Source: Treponema sp. (lineage in GTDB: Bacteria > Spirochaetota > Spirochaetia > Treponematales > Treponemataceae). From it: a stretch of DNA of 64,000 bases. Below, one piece after another: positions 16,750 to 25,705 of the stretch (position 1 is the stretch's first letter; each line of letters opens with the position of its first letter). The notes under the pieces are model-generated. The model saw nothing but the letters and a program-made list of their open reading frames with translations, searched no databases and was not told the DNA's origin. The stretch covers positions 7,867-71,866 of the forward strand of contig JAEDED010000012.1 in assembly GCA_016293495.1 (NCBI GenBank). The letters run 5' to 3'. The translations under genes were made by a program, and so were the position numbers.

Positions 16750-17709
16750 ATGACTAAAAAACAGTATTTAAAAAAATTAGAGTATTGCATTCAGGCGCTG
16801 CCCGCTGACGAAAGAAATGAAGCGCTTGATTATTATTCAAATTATTTTGATGATGCAGACGATGATGACAAAGTAATGCAGGAACTTGGAGAGCCTGAAG
16901 ATCTTGCAAAAACAATCATCGAAAAATTTACCTGCGTTCCTGCAAAAGCAAAAAAATCAAAAAACAGTAATGAAGGAGCCGGAGAAAATTCAGAATCTTC
17001 TGATTACGTATCAGATGAATTTGAAGGTGAAGATTATTACAGCGAAAGACTTTATTACGAGTTTGAAAAAGATCAGATAAAAAATCTTGGAATCCTAGTT
17101 GGTGCCGGACAGTTTGTCATCAGAACCGGAAAAGGTTATTCAGTTGAAACAAGAGGAATTTCTGAAGAAGATTTCAGATGTGAAATTAACAGTGCCGGAA
17201 CTTTAATTGTTGAAAATAAAAAGTTTCCTGCAAACAGAAGAAAGTATGGAAATGCCTTGAAGAACAAATGGTGTCCGAGAGTTCTTATTACAATTCCAGA
17301 AACTGCAGAAGTTGAAAACCTTAAGCTTGTTTTAAGCGCAGGACAAATTACAACAAAACCATTAAACTTGAAAGCAGAAAAAGCAATGGTAGATGTTACT
17401 GCCGGAAACTTTATGATTGACGGACTGAATTCAAAAGCCGCAAATATTAAAGCTGCAATGGGTAATGTTGAAATAACAGGAAAACTTGAAGGCTTTACAA
17501 AAGTTGACTGTGCAATGGCTTCGGTTAAGATTGTAATGAACGGAAAAGAAAAGGATTATTCGTTCAGCGGAAAAGTTGGTATGGGCGGAATCAAGTTTGG
17601 TTCTGATTCTGTTGCCGGATTCAGCAAAACATTTGCTGATGATAAAAAAGAAAACCATTGTCAGATTAAAGTCGGCATGGGCGAAGTAAAAATCAGTTTT
17701 GAAAAATAG
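16750..17709 (+). CDS. DUF1700/DUF4097-type protein
   Basis: The 319-residue protein starts with a DUF1700-like helical module: KKQYLKKLEYCIQALPADERNEALDYYSNYFDD, then VMQELGEPEDLAKTIIEKF. An acidic linker follows. The C-terminal ~200 residues form repeated beta strands of the DUF4097 adhesin-like type (AEVENLKLVLSAGQI, DVTAGNFMIDGL, IKAAMGNVEITGKLEG). Unlike many relatives it has no clear membrane helix between the two parts. It overlaps functionally with PadR systems; its biochemical role is unknown. Spacing to padR is 11 nt, with a GGAGAG ribosome site. Confidence 0.8.
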   Translation: MTKKQYLKKLEYCIQALPADERNEALDYYSNYFDDADDDDKVMQELGEPEDLAKTIIEKFTCVPAKAKKSKNSNEGAGENSESSDYVSDEFEGEDYYSERLYYEFEKDQIKNLGILVGAGQFVIRTGKGYSVETRGISEEDFRCEINSAGTLIVENKKFPANRRKYGNALKNKWCPRVLITIPETAEVENLKLVLSAGQITTKPLNLKAEKAMVDVTAGNFMIDGLNSKAANIKAAMGNVEITGKLEGFTKVDCAMASVKIVMNGKEKDYSFSGKVGMGGIKFGSDSVAGFSKTFADDKKENHCQIKVGMGEVKISFEK

Positions 17710-17719
17710 GAGCGTTACT

Positions 17720-18022
17720 ATGACAAAAAGAATGTATAAATCAAGCAGAAACAGAATTTTAACAGGAGTATGCGGCGGTATCGGTGAATATTTTAATATT
17801 GATCCGACAATTGTCCGTTTGATTTTTCTTGTTTTAATTTTTGCAGGTTTTTCTGGTGTTCTTGTTTATATCATTGCTGCACTTATTATGCCTGCAGGTC
17901 AGGCAGACAATTTTGAAAACTTTGAAGATATAAAAAGTGCAAATCCTGAATACAGACAGAAACCAAAAAATAAAAACAAAATTAAAACTGACGATGATTT
18001 CGATTCATACTTTGAGAAATAA
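17720..18022 (+). CDS. PspC-domain small membrane protein
   Basis: This 100-residue protein has a PspC domain at residues ~5-60: MYKSSRNRILTGVCGGIGEYF, then DPTIVRLIFLVLIFAGFSGVLVYIIAALIMPA, with a single long membrane region. A charged C-terminal tail follows. PspC proteins sense membrane stress or bind partner regulators. The start at 17720 is chosen because AGGAG precedes it by 8 nt; the longer reading overlaps the previous stop without a ribosome site. Confidence 0.85.
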   Translation: MTKRMYKSSRNRILTGVCGGIGEYFNIDPTIVRLIFLVLIFAGFSGVLVYIIAALIMPAGQADNFENFEDIKSANPEYRQKPKNKNKIKTDDDFDSYFEK

Positions 18023-18025
18023 AAA

Positions 18026-19363
18026 ATGAAGATTGTATTTTATTCCACAAACTCAAATCATTATGCTCAGGGAAAAATGGATTTTCGAATGATTCCTTCC
18101 TGCGCAGATCAATGGAAAGAGTTGAAAGATAAATATCCGCATTTTGATTTTACAGTTGTAATGCAGAAGCCTGGAATGTTTATCTATGATGATGACGGAA
18201 ATAAAATACAGTCTGATGCAGTTAAATACATTTTTGTAGAAGAAAAAGATTCCAGTGCGGAAAAAATTGCGGCTCTGATTCTTGAACAAAAGCCTGATGT
18301 TGCAATTGCAATTACGTACTGGACTCAGCCTTTTGACTGGATGGCAATCAAAGATTCGATGATTGCAGAATTATTAAAAAATAATAATGTAAAAACTGTC
18401 TGTCACGATTTAAAAACTTCAGAAATATGTTTTGACAAATACAGAACTCATCAATTCCTTACTGAAAATAATTTTAACTGTGCCAAAGCGGTTTATGTTC
18501 ATCACGAAATGTTCTATGCAGAACGAAGCAGGCTTGTCATTGCAGAAAATATTTACAAAGATAATGTTCTGTCTCAGATAAAAAAACTAAAGCTTCCGCT
18601 TGTTATAAAAGATACTCTCGGGCTTTCTTCCTTTGGAATGGATGTAGTTACTACATACGACGAAGCCCGCCACATTCTTACTTCAAAAAGAAATAATGGC
18701 GACCGTCTTGTCGAGGAATTTTTACAGGGCCCTTCATTTGGTGTCGAAGTCTACGGAACTGACGGCAACTATACAGTTACAGATCCGCTTATCAACAGCG
18801 TAAACCAGTTTGGCTTAACAAGCCCGAAACAGAATGTAAAACTCGGCCCGGCAGTTAATCAAAGACTCCATATACCTGAATTAAAAAAAGAGATTCTCCG
18901 TCTTGCAAATCTTCTTAACTTTTCAGGAATTGCACAGATCGATCTTTTGTTCTCAGACGACAAATGGTACATAATCGAAATTAATTCCCGTATTTCTGGT
19001 ATGACACAGACAATGGCCGCTTCAATGAAAAAATCGCTTTACGAGCTGATTCTTTTTTCTGCCGGTCTGGTAGATTTTGAACCAGATTATTCCAGCGTGA
19101 TGAACTTGAAATTTCCTCTTTTGTCGGAAGATAAAAGGAAGCTTATGTCAAAACAGAAATTTGTCTGTGGCGTGAATCAGATTGAAAACAAAGAAGCACG
19201 TCAGCTTCGTGAAGTTGGTTACTCTGAAGTGATTTTTGGACAGAATGAAACAATTAACGGCACTATGGAAAATTTAGAAACCTTAAAGAGTTTATTCCCG
19301 GAGGAGATGGAAATGATTTTCTATAATAATGCGAGAAAACTTGCTGAATATATCAAAAAATAA
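18026..19363 (+). CDS. ATP-grasp ligase of unknown substrate
   Basis: This is a 445-residue soluble protein. The N-terminal third is a Rossmann-like pre-ATP-grasp domain (KPDVAIAITYW). The middle shows the ATP-grasp pattern: LKLPLVIKDTLGLSSFGM (P-loop-like Lys strand), RLVEEFLQGPSFGVEVYG, IAQIDLLFSDDKWYIIEINSRISGM with the metal-binding Glu/Asn. The fold suggests D-Ala-D-Ala-ligase-type amide or ester formation from a carboxylate and an amine. It lies 3 nt after pspC in the PadR operon, so a cell-envelope or peptide-modification role is possible but unproven. No partner carrier or peptide gene is visible. Confidence 0.8.
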   Translation: MKIVFYSTNSNHYAQGKMDFRMIPSCADQWKELKDKYPHFDFTVVMQKPGMFIYDDDGNKIQSDAVKYIFVEEKDSSAEKIAALILEQKPDVAIAITYWTQPFDWMAIKDSMIAELLKNNNVKTVCHDLKTSEICFDKYRTHQFLTENNFNCAKAVYVHHEMFYAERSRLVIAENIYKDNVLSQIKKLKLPLVIKDTLGLSSFGMDVVTTYDEARHILTSKRNNGDRLVEEFLQGPSFGVEVYGTDGNYTVTDPLINSVNQFGLTSPKQNVKLGPAVNQRLHIPELKKEILRLANLLNFSGIAQIDLLFSDDKWYIIEINSRISGMTQTMAASMKKSLYELILFSAGLVDFEPDYSSVMNLKFPLLSEDKRKLMSKQKFVCGVNQIENKEARQLREVGYSEVIFGQNETINGTMENLETLKSLFPEEMEMIFYNNARKLAEYIKK

Positions 19364-19419
19364 AAATCTTTGCTATCGACTAAAACTTTTAGTATGAATT
19401 ATAATATTAAAAAAGTAAA

Positions 19420-20193
19420 ATGAATTATTCAGCTTCAACCTTAAAACCATTTGCCGTTAATTATTACTCAATCGAAGAACTTGAAAAAACAGGTCTTGTT
19501 AAAGCCTTTTATACAACAAACAAAATATCTTCCTGGAAATACGGTAACGGAAACTGGCAGCAAAATTACGCGGTATTAGGTTCAATTCCGGAAATTTCAA
19601 CTTCAAAAATGTGCACGACCTTTCAGACTCACACATCAGTTGTCCGCGTAATGAAAGAAGAAAATGAAGGTGAAGGAATTTTAAAACCAACAGCGGTTAA
19701 AGACTACGACGGCATAATTACAAACAGAAAAAACTTTCTGCTTTGTTCCTTTGAAGCAGACTGTGTTCCGGTTTATTTTGTTGATCCTGTAAAAAAAGCA
19801 ATCGGCTTAAGCCACAGCGGCTGGAAAGGAACTGCACTTTTAATTTCGAAGAACACGGTTGAGGCAATGACAAAAGAATTTAATACAAATCCTTCTGATC
19901 TTATTGTTGCTATCGGTCCTTGTGCCTGCGAAAAATGCTACGAAGTCGGCGCAGAACTTAAAGAAAGTTTTGAGAAAAATTTTGATATCGATAAAATTTT
20001 CCTTCCAAAGCAGAACGGAAAATTCAATCTCGATATGAAGGCCGCAATTGAACAGACTCTTATTAAAGCCGGAGTTTTGCAAGAAAATATTTACAGCGTA
20101 AACCGCTGTACAATTGAAGCGTCAGATCTCTGTTCCTTTCGCCGCACAAAATCAACTGTCGACCACATGCTCACCGCAATCATGCTTAGTTGA
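19420..20193 (+). CDS. pgeF: PgeF/YfiH-type multicopper-oxidase-like (laccase-domain) protein
   Basis: This is a 257-residue protein. Family marks are the THTSVVRV strand, CSFEADCVPVYFVDPVKKAIGLSHSGWKGT, the CACEKCYEVG motif, and the C-terminal CTIEASDLCSFRR. The family His/Cys/His active-site residues appear intact. Members are purine-nucleoside phosphorylase-like or peptidoglycan-editing factors rather than true laccases. It follows the ATP-grasp gene by 56 nt; a TATAAT hexamer at 19400-19405 could give a separate transcript. Confidence 0.88.
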   Translation: MNYSASTLKPFAVNYYSIEELEKTGLVKAFYTTNKISSWKYGNGNWQQNYAVLGSIPEISTSKMCTTFQTHTSVVRVMKEENEGEGILKPTAVKDYDGIITNRKNFLLCSFEADCVPVYFVDPVKKAIGLSHSGWKGTALLISKNTVEAMTKEFNTNPSDLIVAIGPCACEKCYEVGAELKESFEKNFDIDKIFLPKQNGKFNLDMKAAIEQTLIKAGVLQENIYSVNRCTIEASDLCSFRRTKSTVDHMLTAIMLS

Positions 20194-20218
20194 AAAAATC
20201 AATAAACTAAAATAAAAT
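20190..20218 (+). promoter_or_regulatory. promoter directly upstream of the ROK gene
   Basis: TTGAAA (20190-20195), 17 nt, TAAAAT (20213-20218). The ATG at 20226 is only 7 nt further on, predicting a leaderless transcript. Confidence 0.6.
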
Positions 20219-20225
20219 AGAAAGC

Positions 20226-21413
20226 ATGAGAGTATTAAACTCGCTTTCAGAAATTAATATTTTACGCATTCTCCGCTTAATCTGGCTTGAAAAGAAAATC
20301 AGCCGTGTTGATATTGCAACAAGATTGGGTATGGATAAATCGACAGTTACAAAAATTGCTGCAGACCTGTGCGCACTTGGAATAATTCGCGAAGCAGAGT
20401 CAGGTGAATCCGGCCCGCAGGGCGGACGAAAACCTGTGTTCCTTGAACTTAATAATGAGTTTGCAGTCGTTGGTGGAATAGAAATAAATCCTAGAAAATT
20501 TTTCTGTTCTGTCGTAAATCTTTCTGGCGAAAATATTTTTGAATATTCAGAAGATATTGCTCCTGAAGAATATAAGAAGCTCGGCCTAATGGGATATTTT
20601 AAAAAGGCCTTTGATATAATAAAAAAACATTCACAGTCGCTGAAGCTTTCTCTCCTTGGAATCGGGGTCGGACTTCCGGCGTTGATTGATGTCGAACAGG
20701 GAAAAATAATTCAGTCAATTCCTCTGATGATTTATGAACCTGTAGACTTTATTAAGCTTGCCCGTGAATTTACAAAGCTGCCTGTATTTTTTGACAACGA
20801 TGCACGCTGCTGCTGTTACACAGAAAAAATGCTCTGGAAAAATCCGAATATAGAAAAAAGCATGATGTATATTCTAGTTCAGCATCGTCCGCAGCAGCCG
20901 GTTGAAAATTCACCAAAAAATATTTCTGTCGGATTCGGCTTTGTTCTTAACGGAAAAATTTATCACGGAGCAAATTCAACCGCCGGCGAATTCCGCAGTA
21001 TGCTCTGGGAACCTTCAAGCAAAAACCAGTTTGTTGCTTCAGCAATATCAGTTGAAAATCTTGCGGATGCTTCTGTAACTCCGATATTCCGGGAACTTGC
21101 ACAGAACGTTGCATTCCTTGTTAATACATTAAATCTTGATGTAGTTTATGTCGGTGGAATTGAAGAACAGTACACAGAAGAACTTGTAAAATATATCCGT
21201 GAAAAAATCGTTTACCTCTGGCCGTATGAATGGAAAAAGCCTTCAACAGTAACAAGTGCAACACTTTCAGAACGCGTAGTTTCATCTGGTGCAGGAATTC
21301 TCGTTCTCGACAATATTTTCAGCATTCCGCAGCTTGGTGACAGTAACGGCGGAACCTCTAAGTTCTACAACGATTACACATCCTATCAGTGGCTGTCACT
21401 TTTCCAGCACTAA
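20226..21413 (+). CDS. ROK-family transcriptional regulator (NagC/XylR type)
   Basis: This is a 395-residue protein. Residues ~10-65 form a MarR-like winged helix (KISRVDIATRLGMDKSTVTKIAADL). The rest is a ROK/actin-like ATPase fold (GIGVGLPALIDVEQG, VFFDNDARCCCYTEKM, SVGFGFVLNGKIYHGANSTAGEF). The usual zinc motif (CxCGxxGC) is missing and the GEIGH segment reads GEFRS, so sugar-kinase activity is unlikely; it should act as a DNA-binding sensor. The target is unknown. No Shine-Dalgarno site is visible. Its 3' end overlaps convergent ybaK by 18 bp. Confidence 0.87.
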   Translation: MRVLNSLSEINILRILRLIWLEKKISRVDIATRLGMDKSTVTKIAADLCALGIIREAESGESGPQGGRKPVFLELNNEFAVVGGIEINPRKFFCSVVNLSGENIFEYSEDIAPEEYKKLGLMGYFKKAFDIIKKHSQSLKLSLLGIGVGLPALIDVEQGKIIQSIPLMIYEPVDFIKLAREFTKLPVFFDNDARCCCYTEKMLWKNPNIEKSMMYILVQHRPQQPVENSPKNISVGFGFVLNGKIYHGANSTAGEFRSMLWEPSSKNQFVASAISVENLADASVTPIFRELAQNVAFLVNTLNLDVVYVGGIEEQYTEELVKYIREKIVYLWPYEWKKPSTVTSATLSERVVSSGAGILVLDNIFSIPQLGDSNGGTSKFYNDYTSYQWLSLFQH

Positions 21414-21884
21414 ATCACAGACGGTGGCATTCACAGCCTTTATCAGATCTTCCGGCTTTATTTTTAATTGAGTACCGCGAACGCCCGCACTTACGCAGAT
21501 TACCTCCTGGAGAAGTGCAGTTTCATCAATGAAGGTTCTGTACTGTTTTTTCATACCGAGAGGCGAGCAGCCGCCGCGGATGTATCCTGTAAGTGCAAGT
21601 AATTCCTGTTCTTTAACCGGAGTAACTTCTTTGACCCCGGCAGCAGTGCGGGCTTTTTTGAGGTTGATTTCTGAAACTGCAGACTGACAGAAAACTAGGA
21701 CTTCTTTTGCTTCTGATCTGAATACAATTGTTTTAAAAACCTGTTCGGGAGCAACGCCAAGTTTTGCTGCTGTCATTGCGGCAGCACCGTGTTCAAGTTT
21801 GTGTTCTACGTCATCATCATATTCTGATGCTTCGTATTTGATGTTCAGATTATCAAGAATTCGCATTGCGTTTGTCTTTTTCAT
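21396..21884 (-). CDS. ybaK: YbaK/EbsC-type Cys-tRNA(Pro)/Cys-tRNA(Cys) deacylase
   Basis: This is a 162-residue aminoacyl-tRNA editing domain. The conserved Lys51 lies in EQVFKTIVF; VLVFCQSAVSEINLKKA and the GYIRGGCSPLGMKK motif are typical of the YbaK subfamily. It removes Cys mischarged onto tRNA-Pro by prolyl-tRNA synthetase. It is convergent with the ROK gene and lies 15 nt downstream of the methyltransferase on the same strand. Confidence 0.92.
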   Translation of the reverse strand: MKKTNAMRILDNLNIKYEASEYDDDVEHKLEHGAAAMTAAKLGVAPEQVFKTIVFRSEAKEVLVFCQSAVSEINLKKARTAAGVKEVTPVKEQELLALTGYIRGGCSPLGMKKQYRTFIDETALLQEVICVSAGVRGTQLKIKPEDLIKAVNATVCDLVLEK

Positions 21885-21899
21885 TCTGCAGTCCTTTAA

Positions 21900-22655
21900 T
21901 TATTTTCTGGCAATGATTACCATTGTTTTTGCATTCTGATTGTATGGAGCAAAATCAAAGTCTCCGTAAATCTCTGCTGTTTTAAAACCGCTTGCCAGCA
22001 TCATTCGTTTTAATTCAACGGCAGAGTACAAGCGCTGAACAAATTCATGTTCGATTCTTCTGCCTGTATTGTTATCTATTAAAATCCATTTTGAACGTAA
22101 GCCTTCCCATGCACCGTCAACGCTGAATTCTGTAAGTACAGTTTTTCCGGCGCGTTCAAACCATTCACCTTCTGTAAAATACTGAACGGCAATTTCGCGG
22201 CTTGTACATTCAAGAATAAAAAATCCGTCGTCCTTGAGAGTTGCGCAGATTCGTTTAAGGATTTTAAGATCGTCTTCGATAGAGTCGCAGTAACCGAAAG
22301 AGGTGTAAAGGTTTACGGCACAGTCAAACTTTTCGTCTGTTGTATATTCCCTTAAGTCTGCCTTAACAAGTTTGAGAGAAACATTTTCTGCGTCAGCGGT
22401 CTCTTTAGCCGCATCAAGTTCAGACTGGATTAAATCAACTCCGGTAACATCAAGTCCCAGGAGTGCAAATTCAACTGCAACGCGTCCAGGTCCGCAACCG
22501 GCATCAAGAATTTTACTTCCTTCTTTAAGGCCTGCAATTTTGCAAACGGCTTCTGCAATTCCCGGAGCTTCTGCCCAATGGCTTCCATCAAACATTATAG
22601 GTCCGTAATTCTTCCAGAATTCTTCGCTTTCAAACCATTCCTGTTTTTTTAACAT
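21900..22655 (-). CDS. class I SAM-dependent methyltransferase
   Basis: This is a ~251-residue protein with a Rossmann methyltransferase core. Motif I is ILDAGCGPGRVAVEFALLG, followed by VTGVDLIQSEL, and motif IV is FDCAVNLYTSFGY. The C-terminus has a beta lobe seen in small-molecule methyltransferases. The substrate is unknown. ATG 22655 is preferred because GAGGGGG precedes it; five extra residues upstream are possible. It is co-directional with ybaK. Confidence 0.85.
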   Translation of the reverse strand: MLKKQEWFESEEFWKNYGPIMFDGSHWAEAPGIAEAVCKIAGLKEGSKILDAGCGPGRVAVEFALLGLDVTGVDLIQSELDAAKETADAENVSLKLVKADLREYTTDEKFDCAVNLYTSFGYCDSIEDDLKILKRICATLKDDGFFILECTSREIAVQYFTEGEWFERAGKTVLTEFSVDGAWEGLRSKWILIDNNTGRRIEHEFVQRLYSAVELKRMMLASGFKTAEIYGDFDFAPYNQNAKTMVIIARK

Positions 22656-22805
22656 GTATTTCCCCCTCATACAGATTTAACAATATTATACTACTTTTTG
22701 ACGCACGATTCATCAGAAAACATCAAAATATCACAATGATAAATTGGCGTTTCTATGCATAAAAATACTAGCGTTTTACTTTATAAATATGGTAAGATAA
22801 GATTC

Positions 22806-25046
22806 ATGAAACTTTCAAAGCAAACAGTCATTTCAACTGTCTTAACTGTTTTACTCCTCGCTGGCGGTATTTTTATTTATACCCGTGCCGCAGCAAATTT
22901 TTTTATGGATAATGTAAAGTGTACAGTTAAAAATGAACTGGTTGAAAAAGCTTCTGTCATTGAATCTTTCAGCAGATATTGCCAAAGCAGCATCAAACTT
23001 ATTTCTCAATTTCTTACAACCAGAATGACTTCTCCGGAAGTAGACGATCCGAATAAACTGTTTGCTCAGTATACGGAAAATTCTCCGTTTGATTTTCTTA
23101 TGTATGTCCGTGCAGATGGAACACATATGGCGAATGCCCTCCCGGGCGGAAAACCTTTTAATGCAAGCAGCAGTCTGTATTACACGGAAGGAATGAAAGG
23201 AAAAACTGGAGTCTGCATTAATTACAGAGTAAAAGATACAGAAAAGACAATCATAACTTTTTATACGCCTTTGTATTATGCGAATAAAATTACAGGTGTT
23301 ATCTGCGGCGACATAGATACTGAAATTTCCCTTGAAAAGAAACTCTGTACAAATGAAATTGATGTATCGGTTTATTATGTTCTGTGTGATAGAGAAATGA
23401 AGGTAATTGCGTCGTCGAGTGATGTTATTCCTTCAGGACTTGATATTAACCGTTATGCAGATAACACTTTCATTTCTGATATTCTTACCCATGTTAAAGA
23501 GAAAAATACAGAAACATTCAGCTTTACTGATGAAGGAAAAAAAGGTCTTTGTGCAGTTGCAGGTTTGAATTATCAGGACTGGAAGCTTATTGCAATTGTC
23601 CTTCCGAAAACCCTCAATGCTTCTGTATTCCGATTTGCAAAAAACAGCATTTACCTGATCATATATGTATTTGTAATTCTCATTCTGTATTTTGTCATAA
23701 GAATTTATTATCACGACAAAGACATAAAGAAAAATGAATATGAAAAATTCATGGAAAATATGATTGATACTCAGGCAACTCAGATTTCCATTTTAAGTTC
23801 TTTCTCGGGAATTTATTATTCCGCTTATCTTCTTGATTTGAATAAAGATACTCTTGTAGAAATAAAAAGTGAACCTGAATTGAGAGATATCATTGATAAG
23901 AAAAAATCCCTCAAAGAATTTTTTGACAAGATCGTGCGTTATACAATTGTTCCTGAATATCTTGATAAAGTTATTGCATTTACTGATCTTTCAACATTGC
24001 CTGCACGTCTCAAAGATAAAAAAATTATTTCAATTGAATGTCAGTCGTGCCGTCACGGATGGCTTCGTGTCAGCTACATTACTGTTGAAACAGATGAAAG
24101 ACATGTTCCTTACAAAGTTCTGTATGTAGCTCAGATTATTGATGACGAAAAACGCCGTGAAGAGGCTTTGATTAATTCCGCTTATAATGACGAACTTACT
24201 GGCTTGTATAACCGCCGTTCATATGAAGATGATCTTGCAAAGCTTAAGGCTTCGCCGATTACTGCTGATATGGTTTACATTTCTTTTGATGTAAACGGAC
24301 TTAAGGTTGTAAATGATACTCTCGGTCACGAAGCTGGTGATGAACTCATCTGCGGAGCAGCGGATTGTATGACTTTTGCCTTTGGAACTTACGGTAAAGT
24401 CTACAGAACTGGCGGTGATGAATTTCAGGCAATTCTTTACTGCAACAGCGTAATCCTTGATTCGATTAAGCAGAAGTTTGAAAAAGCCGTTGATTCGTGG
24501 ACCGGAAAACTTGTCTCAGAACTTAAGATTTCTGCAGGTTATGTAAATTATTCCGAAAACCCAGAAATGTCCGTAAATGAAATTGTAAAACTTGCTGACC
24601 AGAGAATGTATAAGGCAAAATCTGAATTCTATACTTCAAAGAGTGTTGACCGCCGTGGCCAGCAGGCTGCTTTTGAAGTTCTCTGCCAGGCTTATACAAA
24701 AATCCTTAAAATTGATCTTCTTAAGGATGAATACACAATTCTCCAGATGCGTGAAGATGAAAAAGACCAGAAAAAAGGTTTTAGTCCGAGCATCTCGCTC
24801 TGGCTTGAAAACTTTGCAAAATCAGGTCAGGTTCATGCTGATGATGTTGCAAAATACCTTGAAAAAACAAATATAAACTATCTCAGACGTTATTTTTCTG
24901 AAGGAAACAAGATGTTCAGTATTCACTACCGCCGTATTATCGGCGATAAAATCTGTACTGTAATTATGGAAATGATTCCTGCCAGAAATTATGGACCAGA
25001 TAACCAGATTATATATCTTTACGTTAAGAATATAGATATCGCCTGA
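22806..25046 (+). CDS. membrane diguanylate cyclase with extracytoplasmic sensor and duplicated PAS-like domain
   Basis: This is a ~746-residue protein. A membrane helix at ~8-28 and another near 280-300 enclose a Cache-like periplasmic sensor. A PAS-like domain (~320-450) precedes GGDEF, which has intact GGDEF at 536-540 (YRTGGDEF) and no RxxD inhibitory site. A second PAS-like region (~610-740) follows and parallels the first. The ATG at 22806 is preferred because the membrane anchor begins right after it and a TAAGAT box sits 7 nt upstream; an earlier ATG at 22755 adds 17 residues with no ribosome site. No EAL domain is present, so the predicted activity is synthesis of c-di-GMP in response to an external signal. 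Confidence 0.88.
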   Translation: MKLSKQTVISTVLTVLLLAGGIFIYTRAAANFFMDNVKCTVKNELVEKASVIESFSRYCQSSIKLISQFLTTRMTSPEVDDPNKLFAQYTENSPFDFLMYVRADGTHMANALPGGKPFNASSSLYYTEGMKGKTGVCINYRVKDTEKTIITFYTPLYYANKITGVICGDIDTEISLEKKLCTNEIDVSVYYVLCDREMKVIASSSDVIPSGLDINRYADNTFISDILTHVKEKNTETFSFTDEGKKGLCAVAGLNYQDWKLIAIVLPKTLNASVFRFAKNSIYLIIYVFVILILYFVIRIYYHDKDIKKNEYEKFMENMIDTQATQISILSSFSGIYYSAYLLDLNKDTLVEIKSEPELRDIIDKKKSLKEFFDKIVRYTIVPEYLDKVIAFTDLSTLPARLKDKKIISIECQSCRHGWLRVSYITVETDERHVPYKVLYVAQIIDDEKRREEALINSAYNDELTGLYNRRSYEDDLAKLKASPITADMVYISFDVNGLKVVNDTLGHEAGDELICGAADCMTFAFGTYGKVYRTGGDEFQAILYCNSVILDSIKQKFEKAVDSWTGKLVSELKISAGYVNYSENPEMSVNEIVKLADQRMYKAKSEFYTSKSVDRRGQQAAFEVLCQAYTKILKIDLLKDEYTILQMREDEKDQKKGFSPSISLWLENFAKSGQVHADDVAKYLEKTNINYLRRYFSEGNKMFSIHYRRIIGDKICTVIMEMIPARNYGPDNQIIYLYVKNIDIA

Positions 25047-25073
25047 ATTATTGGGATTCGGGTACTTTATTCA

Positions 25074-25102
25074 TTGACCAAAATCCAATTTTTCACTAGA
25101 AT
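25074..25102 (+). promoter_or_regulatory. promoter of the rpsP-trmD-rplS operon
   Basis: TTGACC (25074-25079), 17 nt, TAGAAT (25097-25102). It matches the architecture of the rplM promoter (also TTGACC with 17 nt). The ~75-nt leader contains a small CACA/TGTG hairpin. Confidence 0.7.
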
Positions 25103-25185
25103 GAGTATTCACACTGTATTGTGTAGAATTGTTTATATTAGGACTTGGCTCAATCCGGTTCGAGTTCTAGTGGAGGTAAATCAAA

Positions 25186-25446
25186 GTGGTAAAAATCAGA
25201 CTTAAGAGATTTGGTGCTGCAAAGCGTCCTTGCTACCGTATCGTAGTTATGGATTCTCGCGAACCTCGCGATGGTCGTTGTATTGAAGAAATCGGTACAT
25301 ACCAGCCTATCGAAAAAGAAGGCAACCAGGTAGCTATCAAAGAAGATCGCATTAAGTATTGGATCGGCGTTGGTGCTCAGCCTACTGACATCGTTGCAAA
25401 ATTGATGAACAAGAAAGGCTTGACTAAGAACGGACAGTCCAAGTAA
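25186..25446 (+). CDS. rpsP: 30S ribosomal protein S16
   Basis: The 86-residue S16 starts MVKIRLKRFGAAKRPCYRIVVMDSR and has the RDGRCIEEIGTYQP block. It starts with GTG behind GTGGAGG. It is the first gene of the conserved rpsP-khpA-rimM-trmD-rplS operon. Its C-terminus ends in a short NKKGLTKNGQSK tail. Confidence 0.98.
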   Translation: MVKIRLKRFGAAKRPCYRIVVMDSREPRDGRCIEEIGTYQPIEKEGNQVAIKEDRIKYWIGVGAQPTDIVAKLMNKKGLTKNGQSK

Positions 25447-25463
25447 TTTATGGGAGCTTGTAA

Positions 25464-25697
25464 ATGGAAAAAGACCTGATTGAATACATTGCAAAATCGT
25501 TGGTCGATGATCCTGATGCAGTTTCTGTAAATGAAACCGAAGGTGAAAGAGGTCCTGTATTGGAGCTTAGAGTAGCTGAAGGCGATATTGGAAAGGTAAT
25601 AGGCAAGTACGGTCGTATTGCTAAAGCGTTGCGCACAGTATTGAGTGCTTCTGGAAGCAAAGACGGTAAGCGTTATAGCCTGGAAATTCTGGACTAG
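25464..25697 (+). CDS. khpA: KH-domain RNA-binding protein KhpA
   Basis: The 77-residue protein is a single KH domain with the core VIGKYGRIAKALRTVL (G-x-x-G equivalent GKYGR). KhpA binds RNA, often with KhpB, and affects cell division or ribosome biology. Its place between rpsP and rimM is the standard one. Confidence 0.92.
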   Translation: MEKDLIEYIAKSLVDDPDAVSVNETEGERGPVLELRVAEGDIGKVIGKYGRIAKALRTVLSASGSKDGKRYSLEILD

Positions 25698-25705
25698 TCG
25701 TACTA

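Noticed and set aside
25136..25160. GGTTCGAGTTC before rpsP looks like a tRNA T-arm.
   Set aside because: The flanking bases do not form a T stem or any other tRNA arm, and the stretch overlaps the rpsP leader.
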